From: Aldehydirespirator sp965203635
GTDB lineage: Bacteria > Actinomycetota > Acidimicrobiia > Acidimicrobiales > Aldehydirespiratoraceae
Length of the DNA stretch: 64,000 nt
Direction: 5' to 3'
Assembly: GCA_965203635.1 (NCBI GenBank)
Contig: OZ241903.1
Coordinates: 1,798,001 to 1,862,000, forward strand
Part shown: positions 18,532-29,105 of the stretch, piece by piece
Layout of the letters: each line of letters opens with the position of its first letter
Position numbering within the stretch: the first letter of the stretch is position 1
Made by a program: the position numbers and the translations under genes
The notes under the pieces: generated by a model
The model's database searches: none
What the model was told of the DNA's origin: nothing
Seen by the model: only the letters and a program-made list of their open reading frames with translations

Positions 18532-19335
18532 ATGGCTCTGGCCCCCGACAGCATCCTGCTAACCGACCGGGTGGCGGTAGTGACCGGCGCGGCCCGCGGC
18601 ATCGGCGAGGCCACCGCGCTGGCTCTGGCCCGTTTCGGCGCCGACGTGGCCATCTTCGACAAGGATCCCACGCTGCTGCCCGACGTGGTCCAGCAGGTGG
18701 AGGCGGAGGGCCGCCGCTGCCTGTCAGACGTGCTCGACGCCCGCGACGACGACGCGGTGGCCGCCTTCATGCAGCGCACCCGCGATGAACTCGGTCCCAT
18801 CGACGTGCTCGTCAACAACGCGGGCGGCACCTTCCGGGCCCGCTTCGACGACACCTCCCCCAAGGGTGAGCACGCCCTGATCCGCGAGAACTTCTCCACC
18901 GTCACCAACTGCGTGCGCCACGGCATCCCGCTGATGTCCGACGGCGGCGCCATCATCAACGTCACCTCGGTGGAGGCCCACCACGCCGCCCCGATGTTCG
19001 GGGTGTACGCGGCCATGAAGGCCGCGGTGGAGCAGTTCACCAAGACCCTGGCCCTGGAGTACGGCCATCGGGGCATCCGGGTGAACTGCGTCGCGCCCGA
19101 CATGATGCCTACGCCTGGCGACGATGTGCTGGCCGAGCAGTCCAGCTCGCTGATGGACGGCCTGTTCCCCACCCCGCTGCGCCGCAAGGGCCACGCGGAG
19201 GAGTGCGCGTCGGTGATCCTGTTCCTGGCCTCTGACATGGCCAGCTTCGTCACCGGGGAATCCATCCTGGTCGACGGGGGCACGGTGGCCGCGGGCAGCT
19301 GGAAGCCCCGCCTCGACGGCTCCTTCGGCCTGTAA
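18532..19335 (+). CDS. Short-chain dehydrogenase/reductase (SDR)
   Basis: Classical SDR of 267 residues: cofactor motif TGAARGIG, NNAGG, catalytic Ser in NVTSVEA and YxxxK in VYAAMKAAV. NAD(P)-dependent oxidation or reduction of a hydroxy/oxo group; substrate unknown. ATG at 18532 has GGGAG upstream. Confidence 0.85.
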   Translation: MALAPDSILLTDRVAVVTGAARGIGEATALALARFGADVAIFDKDPTLLPDVVQQVEAEGRRCLSDVLDARDDDAVAAFMQRTRDELGPIDVLVNNAGGTFRARFDDTSPKGEHALIRENFSTVTNCVRHGIPLMSDGGAIINVTSVEAHHAAPMFGVYAAMKAAVEQFTKTLALEYGHRGIRVNCVAPDMMPTPGDDVLAEQSSSLMDGLFPTPLRRKGHAEECASVILFLASDMASFVTGESILVDGGTVAAGSWKPRLDGSFGL

Positions 19336-19350
19336 CGCCCCGCTCGCCCG

Positions 19351-19397
19351 AAATTGATGGCGAAACTGCCCTTATAGGGCCAAAATCCGCATCAATG
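19351..19397. repeat. Dispersed palindromic repeat, family R2, copy 1
   Basis: Arms ATTGATG/CATCAAT enclose a ~30-nt interior that is nearly identical to a second copy at 61278-61327 (shared CGAAAC, GCCC, TATA, CCAA, ATC blocks). It sits between convergent genes. No coding potential; a terminator or REP-like element. Confidence 0.7.
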
Positions 19398-19430
19398 TCG
19401 GTTCGGGTTTGGTTGGGGCGGGCCGCGGGG

Positions 19431-19898
19431 TCAGGTGACGACGTTGGGCCGGGGCAGGCCCTGGGCCTCGCACATGGCGTAGTAGGCGGCCAGCACGCCC
19501 GGCCCGTCGGTTATCGACTCCACGTTGCCGTCGGCGTCGAGGTTCAGGTTCACGCCGTGTATCTGGAACCAGACATCGGTCGGCTCGGTGTTGTCGGCGG
19601 GCGTGGTGAGCGTGTGGACGCTGCCGGCCGGCTCGAACAGGAACGACCCGGCCCGGTTCACCTCCGGGTACTCGAGGTACTTCCAGGCGCCGCTGAGGGT
19701 GTGGGCGTACACCGGGCCGGTGTGGCGATGGGTCTGTATCACCACGCCGGGGGCGAACCGGTTGCGCACGATCCACAGGCCCTCGTCGTCGCGCACCATC
19801 AGCACCTTGAGCTCGATGCCGCTGCCGGCGTCAGCCCACGGCAGCTCCTCCTCGCCCCGGTGAATGGTCGTCGGTGCGTCAATGGTGGTGACGGACAT
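19431..19898 (-). CDS. Cupin protein, 2,4'-dihydroxyacetophenone dioxygenase/ChrR-like
   Basis: A 155-residue cupin. The metal-binding His pair (QTHRHTGPVYAHTLSG), Glu/Tyr region and a downstream His (GSVHTLTTP) fit the group that includes 2,4'-dihydroxyacetophenone dioxygenase and anti-sigma cupins. The C-C cleaving reaction is only suggested by family. ATG at 19898 has GGAGGG upstream. Converges on the SDR gene. Confidence 0.65.
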   Translation of the reverse strand: MSVTTIDAPTTIHRGEEELPWADAGSGIELKVLMVRDDEGLWIVRNRFAPGVVIQTHRHTGPVYAHTLSGAWKYLEYPEVNRAGSFLFEPAGSVHTLTTPADNTEPTDVWFQIHGVNLNLDADGNVESITDGPGVLAAYYAMCEAQGLPRPNVVT

Positions 19899-19919
19899 GT
19901 CGTTCCCTCCTTGGTTGTG

Positions 19920-20777
19920 TCACCCGGATGTGTCCTGCTGGCGCAGGAAGCGCTCGAACTCGGCGCCGAGATCGTCGGGACTCGGGACGCTGCGCTTGGC
20001 CCGGGCGTCGGCTCGGGCCTCGAGGCGCTTGACGTAGGCCACCACGTCGTCGTCGGAGTCCATGGCGTCGTTGACCCGCTGCTCCCACTCCGCCGCGGCC
20101 TCGTCGAGTTCGGACCAGCCGGTGGGCAGCCCGGTCACCCGCTCGAAGCGTTCCAGCAGGGCGCGGGCTCCCTTGGGGTTCGGCGCGCCCGAGACGTAGT
20201 GGGGCACCGCCACCCGCAGCGACACGGCTGGAATCCCGAACCTCTCGAAACGCTCGTGGAGCACGCCCACAATCCCGGTCGGGCCCTCGTAGGAGGGCCG
20301 GTCCAGCCCCCAGGCCTTGGCCAGGCCCGAGTCGGTGGTGGAGCCGGTCACCCCGAAGGGGCGGGTGTGGGGAATGTCGGCGATGTGCGCGCCCACCGTC
20401 ACCAGCGCGGCGGCCCCGCTTCGCGTCGCCAGCTCGACGACCACCTCGGCGTAGGAGCGCCACCTCAGTTGCGGCTCCGCGCCCACCACCAGCACCAGGT
20501 CGTGCCGGGCATCCGGCGGGCGCAGCACGTGCACGTCGTTGGAGGGCCACACGATGTCCCGCCGCTCGTCGCGCAGGCGGATGGTTGGCCTCTGCTCGGC
20601 GAAGTTGAAGAACTCCTCGGGGTCGATGTGCGCCACCCTGATCGAGTCGCTGCGCTCGCTCAGCCACTCGAGGGCGCCCGTCGCCGCCCCGCCCACGTCG
20701 AACCAGCCCTGGTAGGCCGTCACCAGGATCGGCGACCGGAGATCGGGCAGCGTCGCCTCCCAGACCAGGTAGCTCAC
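19920..20777 (-). CDS. PAC2 family protein (proteasome-assembly-chaperone fold)
   Basis: A 285-residue actinobacterial PAC2 family protein. Conserved segments are YQGWFDVGGAATGA near the N-terminus, IDPEEFFNF and the mid-protein PHYVSGAPNPKGARALLER. The cellular role in bacteria is not established. The GTG at 20777 is chosen because a CATGCT -10-like hexamer ends 6 nt upstream and the conserved part begins at once; the open frame continues upstream to 21044 but would cross the leuA leader. Confidence 0.8.
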   Translation of the reverse strand: MSYLVWEATLPDLRSPILVTAYQGWFDVGGAATGALEWLSERSDSIRVAHIDPEEFFNFAEQRPTIRLRDERRDIVWPSNDVHVLRPPDARHDLVLVVGAEPQLRWRSYAEVVVELATRSGAAALVTVGAHIADIPHTRPFGVTGSTTDSGLAKAWGLDRPSYEGPTGIVGVLHERFERFGIPAVSLRVAVPHYVSGAPNPKGARALLERFERVTGLPTGWSELDEAAAEWEQRVNDAMDSDDDVVAYVKRLEARADARAKRSVPSPDDLGAEFERFLRQQDTSG

Positions 20778-20853
20778 TCCCCAAGCATGGCGCGGATTCC
20801 ACCCGGAACACACGCCCAAGACCGGGATGCCCGCCGTGGTGGTCGCCGGCGTG

Positions 20854-20882
20854 TTGGACGCGAGCGCCGAGGGGGCTAGTGT
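20854..20882 (+). promoter_or_regulatory. Promoter of the leuA leader transcript
   Basis: TTGGAC (20854-20859), 17-nt spacer, TAGTGT (20877-20882). Expected transcription start is at about the GTG of the leader peptide, giving a leaderless leader. Confidence 0.65.
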
Positions 20883-20890
20883 TGACGGCC

Positions 20891-20926
20891 GTGACCACCT
20901 TCGCCGACCTCCTGCTTCTCGTGTAG
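20891..20926 (+). CDS. leuL: leuA leader peptide (MTTFADLLLLV)
   Basis: Eleven-codon ORF starting with GTG and ending with TAG, containing four consecutive leucine codons (CTC CTG CTT CTC) and a valine. It lies between a good promoter and a strong hairpin, 105 nt before leuA. This is the hallmark of attenuation: ribosome stalling on Leu codons when charged leucyl-tRNA is scarce would change folding of the leader and let transcription go on into leuA. Confidence 0.85.
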   Translation: MTTFADLLLLV

Positions 20927-20952
20927 GCGAGCGCCACATATCGGTGCTCGCC
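20926..20952 (+). promoter_or_regulatory. leuA attenuator hairpin
   Basis: Stem of ten positions (GGCGAGCGCC against GGTGCTCGCC, one mismatch) with loop ACATAT, starting in the stop codon of the leader peptide. A G-rich stretch and T-richer segment follow at about 20978-20993, which may complete a terminator or an alternative fold. Confidence 0.65.
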
Positions 20953-21031
20953 GATCCCCTCGTGCCTCTGGCCGGGGGGATTTGTGCTTGTTGGGACCCG
21001 AACCCGAACACCCCCACCAAAGGACAAGACG

Positions 21032-22765
<1,734 letters not shown>

Positions 22766-22805
22766 CGGCGAGCGCAGTGCCGGCCGCGGCGGGCAGACTG
22801 GGGCC

Positions 22806-23786
22806 ATGGCCTTCTCGCTGATCCGCTTCAACTTCGTGTCGCCCGACCCCGCCGACGGTCAGGCGATGAGCGACCGGTACCGGGCCGGGCTGGAGATCGC
22901 CCGTTACGCCGACAGCCACGGCTTCAACGCGGTGTCGCTCGAGGAGCACCACAGCAGCCCCATGGCCTGGTGCCCGACGCCGCTGCTCAACGCGGCCATG
23001 ATCCTGTCGAGCACCGACAACCTCATGGTCACCATCTCGGCTCTGCTGCTGCCCCTGCACGACCCGATCAGGGCGGCCGAGGACATCGCGGTCATCGACC
23101 TGGTCAGCCCGGGCCGGCTTGTGATCGTCACCGGCCTCGGCTACCGGCCGGTGGAGTACGCGGCGATGGGCAAGGAGTGGAAGCGCCGCGGCAAGGTCCT
23201 CGACGAGGCGCTGGAAGTGATGCTCACCGCCTGGAAGGGCGAGCCCTTCGAGCACAACGGCGAGACCGTGCAGGTCCTGCCCATGCCCTTCACCCGGCCC
23301 CACCCGATGGTGCTGGTGGGCGGCTCGTCGCCCGCGGCCGCCCGGCGGGCCGCCCGGCTCGGCCTGCCCATGCAGCTTCCCGGCCCGTTCGGTGAGATCG
23401 AGGCCCTCTACTACGCCGAGTGCGAGCGCCATGGCACGGCCGGCTTCTGCATCGCGCCCGACAACGTCGTGATGCTCAACGTCGCAGAGGACCCCGACCG
23501 GGTCTGGGCCGAACACGGCGAGTGCTTCATGCTTGAGGCCATGACCTACAAGGGCTGGCAGCCGCCGGGGCAGACCTCGGCGGTGTGCTCGGTGGCCACC
23601 ACCGTCGAGGAGCTGCGAGCCGAGGGCATCTACCGGGTGCTCACGCCGACCGAGGCGGTGGATCTGGTCCGCAGCACCGGGACGCTCGCCCTTCACCCCC
23701 TGGTGGGCGGCATGCCCATCGACGAGGCCTGGTCGAGCGTCCAGCTGACGGCTGAACAAGTGCTGCCCGCTCTGGCAGACTCCTAG
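22806..23786 (+). CDS. LLM class flavin-dependent oxidoreductase
   Basis: Luciferase-like TIM-barrel protein of 326 residues (SLEEHHSSP near the N-terminus, LDEALEVMLTAWKGEPF, VGGSSPAAARRAARLGLP). These use FMN or F420; cofC elsewhere in the window shows that F420 is made, but the cofactor here is not certain. Substrate unknown. Confidence 0.8.
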   Translation: MAFSLIRFNFVSPDPADGQAMSDRYRAGLEIARYADSHGFNAVSLEEHHSSPMAWCPTPLLNAAMILSSTDNLMVTISALLLPLHDPIRAAEDIAVIDLVSPGRLVIVTGLGYRPVEYAAMGKEWKRRGKVLDEALEVMLTAWKGEPFEHNGETVQVLPMPFTRPHPMVLVGGSSPAAARRAARLGLPMQLPGPFGEIEALYYAECERHGTAGFCIAPDNVVMLNVAEDPDRVWAEHGECFMLEAMTYKGWQPPGQTSAVCSVATTVEELRAEGIYRVLTPTEAVDLVRSTGTLALHPLVGGMPIDEAWSSVQLTAEQVLPALADS

Positions 23787-23884
23787 AGGCCGAGCGGATG
23801 GCAATAGTCTGGAGGGACTCCGAAGGGCGTTGAGCGAGGCCGTGGCCCGAGCGGCCCGTGAGCGAAGCGAACAAGAGCGGGAAA
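23786..23884 (+). repeat. Interspersed repeat R3, copy A
   Basis: Two conserved blocks: AGAGGCCGAGCGGAT at the left and a ~52-bp block (23832-23884) of GAGGCCGTGG...GAGCGGCCCGTGAGCG...GAACAAGAGCGGGAAA. The same pair of blocks occurs at 36505-36606 (inverted) and 37631-37718. It occupies the gap before the enoyl-CoA hydratase gene. Confidence 0.75.
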
Positions 23885-23904
23885 GACACGACAGGGGAGA
23901 TCCG

Positions 23905-24684
23905 ATGGACTACCAGAACCTGCTGTACAAGCGTGACGACCGCTACGTGACGATCACGCTCAACCGGCCCGAGCGGCGCAACTGCCTGTCGTCGGAGATG
24001 CTCGCCGAGCTCGACGAGGCTCTGAGGGCCACCGGCGCCGAGAGCGATGTGGCCGGGGTGGTGCTGGCCGCCAACGGGCCGGTGTTCTCCTCGGGCCACG
24101 ACCTGGCCGAGATGGCCGAAATGACCGAGGCCGACCTGCGAGAGCTGTTCGCCCTGTGCACCTCGGCCATGACCGCCATGGCCGAGATCCCCCAGGTGGT
24201 GGTGGCCAAGGTTCACGCCCTGGCCACCGCGGCCGGCGCCCAGCTGGCGGCCAGCGCCGACCTGATCGTGGCCAGCACCGAGGCCGCCTTCGCCACGCCC
24301 GGCGGCAAGGGAGGGCTGTTCTGCCACACCCCGATGGTGGCCGTGGCCCGGCCTCTGGGCCGCAAGCGGGCCGTCGAGATGGCCCTCACCGGCGACACCA
24401 TCGACGCGGCCACCGCGCTCGAGTGGGGGCTGGTCAACCGAGTGGTGCCGCCGGTGGACCTCGACGAGGCCACCATGGACCTGCTGGGCCGGGCCACCCG
24501 GGGCAGCCGCTACGCCAAGGGCATCGGCAAGCAGACCCTCTACGCCCAGATGGACATGGCCGTCGACGACGCCTACGAGCTGGCCATGGACGTGATGGCC
24601 ACCAACGCGGCCCGCGGCGACGGCGCCGAGTGGCCCAAGGCCTTCATCGAGAAGCGCCGCCCCGTCTGGACCCACACCGGGTAG
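23905..24684 (+). CDS. Enoyl-CoA hydratase/isomerase family protein
   Basis: Crotonase-fold protein of 259 residues with oxyanion-hole regions FSSGHDLAEM and VHALATAAGAQLAASAD. The second catalytic Glu of true hydratases is replaced (FATPGGKGGLFCHTPM), as in the ECHDC3-like group, so the reaction may not be hydration. ATG at 23905 has GGGGAGA upstream. Confidence 0.8.
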   Translation: MDYQNLLYKRDDRYVTITLNRPERRNCLSSEMLAELDEALRATGAESDVAGVVLAANGPVFSSGHDLAEMAEMTEADLRELFALCTSAMTAMAEIPQVVVAKVHALATAAGAQLAASADLIVASTEAAFATPGGKGGLFCHTPMVAVARPLGRKRAVEMALTGDTIDAATALEWGLVNRVVPPVDLDEATMDLLGRATRGSRYAKGIGKQTLYAQMDMAVDDAYELAMDVMATNAARGDGAEWPKAFIEKRRPVWTHTG

Positions 24685-24711
24685 CTGCACCCCGGGAGCG
24701 ACGGGGACGGG

Positions 24712-26049
24712 TCAGCGGCCGTCCACTGACCAGTGCCAGGGCTCGCTGGGGAGGTTCTTGAGACCGAACTGGGGGGCGAGACGCTGGAGCGCCTGGAACA
24801 CCGCGCTGTTGCGGCTGGTGATGAGCCGGCCGTTGTTCGTCAAGTCGATGGCCAGGCCCCTCTCGTGGTTGCTCCGGCCGGGCCGAGCGGTTGGGGGCCG
24901 GCAAGTGCTTGACGGCTTTTCCCAGATGTCCTCGGGCGACGGGCCGCAGTTGGACCGGCGCAGGTTGATCTGCTCCTGGGCAGTCCGGTATCCCCAGCCG
25001 CCCAGGTTGAAGCCCTCTGCCTCCATGGCGGCGACCAGACCGTCGACCCCTTCAGCGATCTGTGTGTGCACCTCGAAGCCCCGCACCCAGACGAGCGGCA
25101 GGTCCGTGTCGGACGGATCCACCGACTCGGCCAGCGCCCGTCCCTCGGCCGCCTCCTGCTCAGCCCTGATACGGGCCTCCTCGGCTCTGCGCCTAGCCTC
25201 CTTTGCCCGCTGGCGGGCCTCCTCCTCGGCCCGCTGGCGGGCCAGGGCGTCGGCGATCCGGCGCTCGGTTGCCTCGATCTCCGCGGCCAAGTCCGCGTCC
25301 AGTTGCCCGATCGTCTGGACCTCGTACAGGCGCCTCTCGACGCGCTCCTCGGCCGCCACCGACAATTCGGCCTCGCGGTCGACGGCCGTTCGCAGGTCGG
25401 CGAGGATCAGGGCCGCCGACCGGCGGTGAGCCTCGGCCGCGTCGGCCGCTTCGACCGCTTGGAGCCGCCAGCGCTCCAACTCCTCGCCTATCCGGCGCAA
25501 CTCGTCGATGTCGTCGATCCGGCTGCCCGTGGCGAACCCGGCCAATGCCTCCTCGTGGGCGTTCTGCCACGGGTCGGAGCCGAGCACGGCGAACGTTCCG
25601 GTCGGCGCCTGGAAGGAGACGTACGACTCGATCACCGCTTCTCGCAGACCCTCCTGGGTGGCGAGCAGCTCGGCTTCCAGTTCCGAGATCCTGACTTCGG
25701 CCTCCTTCACTACGGCCTCGGCGTCGATCACGGCCCGCTCGGCCTCGTCGAGGGCTGCCTGCTGGGCGTCCACCGACGCCTGAGCCTTGTTCAGAGCGTC
25801 GATCAGGTCCTCGGCCTCGGCCGTGGCCGCGTCGAGGCTCCCGGCCGCGGCCTCCGCCGCCTCGTCCAGTGCCTCGCGCTCGGCCTTGGTGTCCCTGACG
25901 GCCTGCCGGCCTTGCCTGATGATCTCCTCGTCGCTCTGGGCGGAGGCGGACCCCGCCGCGGCCGCGACCGCAAGCAGGAGCGCGAGCACGGCCAGCCCGC
26001 GGCGCCGGCGGGCCGGACGAAAGGAACGGCAGGGGAATCTGGTGGTCAT
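24712..26049 (-). CDS. Secreted coiled-coil protein with VanY-type D,D-carboxypeptidase domain
   Basis: A 445-residue exported protein. A twin-Arg-free signal peptide covers residues ~1-37 (RRRRGLAVLALLLAVAAAAGSASA). Residues ~40-300 are Ala/Glu/Arg-rich coiled coil, as in peptidoglycan hydrolase regulators. The C-terminal ~130 residues are a VanY/LD-carboxypeptidase-like zinc domain with SNHERGLAIDLT and EPWHW, giving the H, D and H zinc ligands. It probably trims peptidoglycan stem peptides outside the membrane; the coiled coil may control or anchor it. No good ribosome site precedes the ATG at 26049. Confidence 0.8.
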   Translation of the reverse strand: MTTRFPCRSFRPARRRRGLAVLALLLAVAAAAGSASAQSDEEIIRQGRQAVRDTKAEREALDEAAEAAAGSLDAATAEAEDLIDALNKAQASVDAQQAALDEAERAVIDAEAVVKEAEVRISELEAELLATQEGLREAVIESYVSFQAPTGTFAVLGSDPWQNAHEEALAGFATGSRIDDIDELRRIGEELERWRLQAVEAADAAEAHRRSAALILADLRTAVDREAELSVAAEERVERRLYEVQTIGQLDADLAAEIEATERRIADALARQRAEEEARQRAKEARRRAEEARIRAEQEAAEGRALAESVDPSDTDLPLVWVRGFEVHTQIAEGVDGLVAAMEAEGFNLGGWGYRTAQEQINLRRSNCGPSPEDIWEKPSSTCRPPTARPGRSNHERGLAIDLTNNGRLITSRNSAVFQALQRLAPQFGLKNLPSEPWHWSVDGR

Positions 26050-26150
26050 GGGGTTGTCGCCCGCCCGCCAAGAACCGCGCCCAAGCTACCAGGGTGGGTG
26101 ACCCGACAGCGGCGAGGGGCGCAGTGGACGCGGGCCGTTAGCGTGCACGC

Positions 26151-27164
26151 GTGCAGCTAGGCCTGACGCTGGGTTACTGGAGCCGGGCCATGCCCGACGG
26201 TGTGGTGGAGTTGGCCGCCGCCGCCGAGCGGGCCGGGTTCGACGCGGCCTGGACGGGAGAATCCTGGGGCTCCGACGCGTTCTCTCCGCTCGTGCTGATC
26301 GCCGCGGCCACCGAGCGGATCCGGCTCGGTACCGGCGTCGCGCAACTCGCGGCCCGGACCCCCACGGCCACAGCCATGCACGCCATCACCCTCGACCACA
26401 TATCGGGCGGGCGGGCGATCCTCGGGCTGGGCGTCTCCGGACCCCAGGTGGTGGAGGGTTGGTACGGCCAGCCATCGGTGCGGCCTCTGGCCCGCACCCG
26501 CGAGTACGTCGAGATCCTGCGGCGCGTCTTCGAGCGCAGCGGCCCGCTCGAATTCGCCGGGGAGCACTTCCAGCACCCCTACACCGGCCCGGGCGCGGCG
26601 GGTCTCGGCAAACCGCTCAAGGTCATGACCCACCCGCTGCGACCCATCCCGATCTGGATCGGCGCCGAGGGACCCCGCAACGTGGCCCAGACCGTCGACA
26701 TCGCCGACGGCTGGCTCCCGCTGTACTACTCGCCGATGCGCCCCGAGGTGTACGCCTCGCCGCTCGCCGCCGCCCCCGAGGGCTTCGAGATCGCGGTGCA
26801 CACGACACTGAGGGTGTGCGACCTCGACAGCATCGCCGACGCCCTCTGGCCGGTGCGGGCCAGCCTGGGCTTCTACATCGGCGGCATGGGGGCCGAGGGC
26901 CAGAACTACCACACCAAGCTGATGGCCCGGATGGGATACGAGGAGGCGGCCTACGAGGTCCAGCGGCTCTTCCTCGAGGGGCGCCGGGACGAGGCCATCG
27001 CGGCCGTACCCGAGGAGTTCGCCGATGAGATCTCCCTGGTGGGCCCGGTCGAGCGCATCCGGGAGCGGCTGCAGGCCTGGGAGGAGTCGCCGGTCACCAT
27101 GCTGAACGTGGCCGCCCGTTCCGAGCAGGAGTGCCGGCAGGCGGTGGAGCTCGTCAAGGGCTGA
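26151..27164 (+). CDS. LLM class F420-dependent oxidoreductase
   Basis: Luciferase-like protein of 337 residues close to the F420-dependent tetrahydromethanopterin-reductase-like group (LGLTLGYW, WTGESWGSDAFSPL, RIRLGTGVAQLAART, LGLGVSGPQVVEGWYG). This last motif is typical of actinobacterial F420 enzymes. GTG start with TAGCGT ending 6 nt upstream, a leaderless pattern. Substrate unknown. Confidence 0.85.
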   Translation: MQLGLTLGYWSRAMPDGVVELAAAAERAGFDAAWTGESWGSDAFSPLVLIAAATERIRLGTGVAQLAARTPTATAMHAITLDHISGGRAILGLGVSGPQVVEGWYGQPSVRPLARTREYVEILRRVFERSGPLEFAGEHFQHPYTGPGAAGLGKPLKVMTHPLRPIPIWIGAEGPRNVAQTVDIADGWLPLYYSPMRPEVYASPLAAAPEGFEIAVHTTLRVCDLDSIADALWPVRASLGFYIGGMGAEGQNYHTKLMARMGYEEAAYEVQRLFLEGRRDEAIAAVPEEFADEISLVGPVERIRERLQAWEESPVTMLNVAARSEQECRQAVELVKG

Positions 27165-27195
27165 GACGCCCCGCCAGCCTTCCCGGGCGTGTATC

Positions 27196-28410
27196 TCAGT
27201 GCCGGTAGGGGATCGGCATCGACGCGCTGGGAGGCAGGGTCGTCCTTATGTCCGGCGGCGGCGCGTTCCACTCCGGGTACTTGCGCACCGCGTTGGCCCG
27301 GTACTTCTCGGTGGAGTGCACTCGGTCGGGGTCGAACTCTGGGATCACCTGGTCGCCGAAGATCTCGATCATCTCGAGGATCTCCTCGTACTCGAAGCCC
27401 TCGTTGGGCAGGCCGAACACCAGCTGGTCGGTGCCCACGGCCACGTACGACTTCTCCAACTGCTCGCATACCTCCTCAGGCGTGCCGCACAGCATGTAGC
27501 CGGCGTCGATGGCGAAGTCGAGGGTGGCCTCGTCGGGCAGGCCGGTGGGCGGCTCTGGCCAGGTGGGGGCGCCCTCCCGCTTGGGGATGGTGTCGTGGTA
27601 CAGGCACACCATCGAGTACAGGTAGCCCCGGCCGTGCATCAACGCGATCTCCCGGGCCCGGTCGCGGTCCTCCAGGCAGATGACGGCGTTGGTCATCATC
27701 ACGTTGTCGTTCATGTAGGAGCCGTGGGGCTCGGAGCACTCCGCGACGGCCTCCTTGTAGCTGTCGATACGCCCTTTGAGGGCGGGCGCGGGCTCGAAGT
27801 TGAAGGCGATCGCGCCGATGCCCATGCTGCCGGCGGTGGCGAACGTGGCCGGGTTGCCGCACGCCACCCACAGCGGCGGGTGGGTGCCGTTGAGGGGCTT
27901 GGGGAGGACGTTGTGGTTGGGCGGCACATGGAAGTGCTCGCCCTCGTAGGAGTAGTCCCGCTGGGCCCACATGCGGGGGATCTCGGCCATCACCTCGTTC
28001 CACATGGCCTTGGTCTCGGAGGTCAGGGTGCTGTTGAAGGTGGCTACCTCGTGGCTGCCGGCGCCCCGGCCCGTGCCGAACTCGAAGCGGCCCTCGCAGA
28101 AGTGGTCGAGCATGGCGGCCCGCTCCGCGATGCGAACCGGATGCTCCTTGGTGGTGGGCAGGCTGGTGATGGCGGTGCCCAGGTGGATGTAGTCGGTCTG
28201 GGCCGCGATCCAGCCGATCATCACCTCCGGTGCCGACATGTGGCTGTACTCGGTGAGGCAGTGGTGCTCCCCGAACCAGGCGAACTTCCAGTTGTGCTTG
28301 TCGGCCAGGATCGGGTACGACGCCTCGCGCATGAGCATGAGGTGCTCGTGGTCGGGGACGTGTGCCGAGGGGCCCGGTATGTAGCCGTTCTGGAAGATCC
28401 CGAACTCCAT
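27196..28410 (-). CDS. LLM class flavin-dependent oxidoreductase
   Basis: Luciferase-like protein of 404 residues with FAWFGEHHCLTEYSH, LGTAITSLP, GRFEFGTGRGAG and an EVCEQLEKSY C-terminal part. Longer than the neighbouring LLM proteins and of a different subgroup (alkanal monooxygenase-like). ATG at 28410 with AGGAGAG upstream. Converges on the F420-type gene with a 31-bp gap. Confidence 0.8.
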   Translation of the reverse strand: MEFGIFQNGYIPGPSAHVPDHEHLMLMREASYPILADKHNWKFAWFGEHHCLTEYSHMSAPEVMIGWIAAQTDYIHLGTAITSLPTTKEHPVRIAERAAMLDHFCEGRFEFGTGRGAGSHEVATFNSTLTSETKAMWNEVMAEIPRMWAQRDYSYEGEHFHVPPNHNVLPKPLNGTHPPLWVACGNPATFATAGSMGIGAIAFNFEPAPALKGRIDSYKEAVAECSEPHGSYMNDNVMMTNAVICLEDRDRAREIALMHGRGYLYSMVCLYHDTIPKREGAPTWPEPPTGLPDEATLDFAIDAGYMLCGTPEEVCEQLEKSYVAVGTDQLVFGLPNEGFEYEEILEMIEIFGDQVIPEFDPDRVHSTEKYRANAVRKYPEWNAPPPDIRTTLPPSASMPIPYRH

Positions 28411-28502
28411 GGACTCTCCTGGGTGAATGGCAGGCAGTTGCGGCTGTCGGGTACGAGGCTAACTGACAGGAGCCCGACCCGGTCCCGGTTAGGGTCAGCC
28501 CG

Positions 28503-29105
28503 ATGAGTCGTTGGTGGGAGATCGGCGGATCGTCCCAGGGCGACGTCTACGACGACCGCTGGCGGCGCATGGAGGCCAGGGGTGAGTGGGTCCACGGCGA
28601 GGCCGACCTGGTGAGCTGGTTCGAGCCCGCCTCGGTGCTCGACGCCGGCTGCGGCACGGGCCGGGTCGCCATCGAGCTCGACCGCCGGGGCATCGACGTC
28701 GTGGGCGTGGACCTGGACACTCGCATGCTGGACGAGGCCCGCAGCAAGGCCCCGCACGTGCCGTGGATCCTGGGCGACCTCACCGATGTGGAGATCACGG
28801 CACCCGGCGCGGCCGAGGGGAGGCGACAGTTCGACCTGATCGTGCTGGCCGGCAACGTGATGGTGTTCGTGGAGGTCGGCACCGAGGCGGCCATCGTGGC
28901 CAACATGGCCCGGCACCTGGGCCCGGGCGGCCGGCTCGTGTCCGGCTTCCGTCTGGGGTGGAGCCCGTTGACCTTCGACGACTACGACCGGTTCGCCGCC
29001 GACGCGGGCCTGATCCTGGAGCACCGCTGGACCACCTGGGACCGCGAGCCCTTCGACGGCGGCAGCTACGCGGTCACGGTGCACCGCCGGCCACAATCCG
29101 CGTGA
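28503..29105 (+). CDS. Class I SAM-dependent methyltransferase
   Basis: A 200-residue Rossmann methyltransferase: motif I VLDAGCGTGRVAIEL, motif II VVGVDLDTRML, motif IV FDLIVLAGNVM, and a post-motif GPGGRLVSGF. Substrate unknown. The stop overlaps the GTG of the phosphatase gene (GTGA). Confidence 0.85.
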   Translation: MSRWWEIGGSSQGDVYDDRWRRMEARGEWVHGEADLVSWFEPASVLDAGCGTGRVAIELDRRGIDVVGVDLDTRMLDEARSKAPHVPWILGDLTDVEITAPGAAEGRRQFDLIVLAGNVMVFVEVGTEAAIVANMARHLGPGGRLVSGFRLGWSPLTFDDYDRFAADAGLILEHRWTTWDREPFDGGSYAVTVHRRPQSA

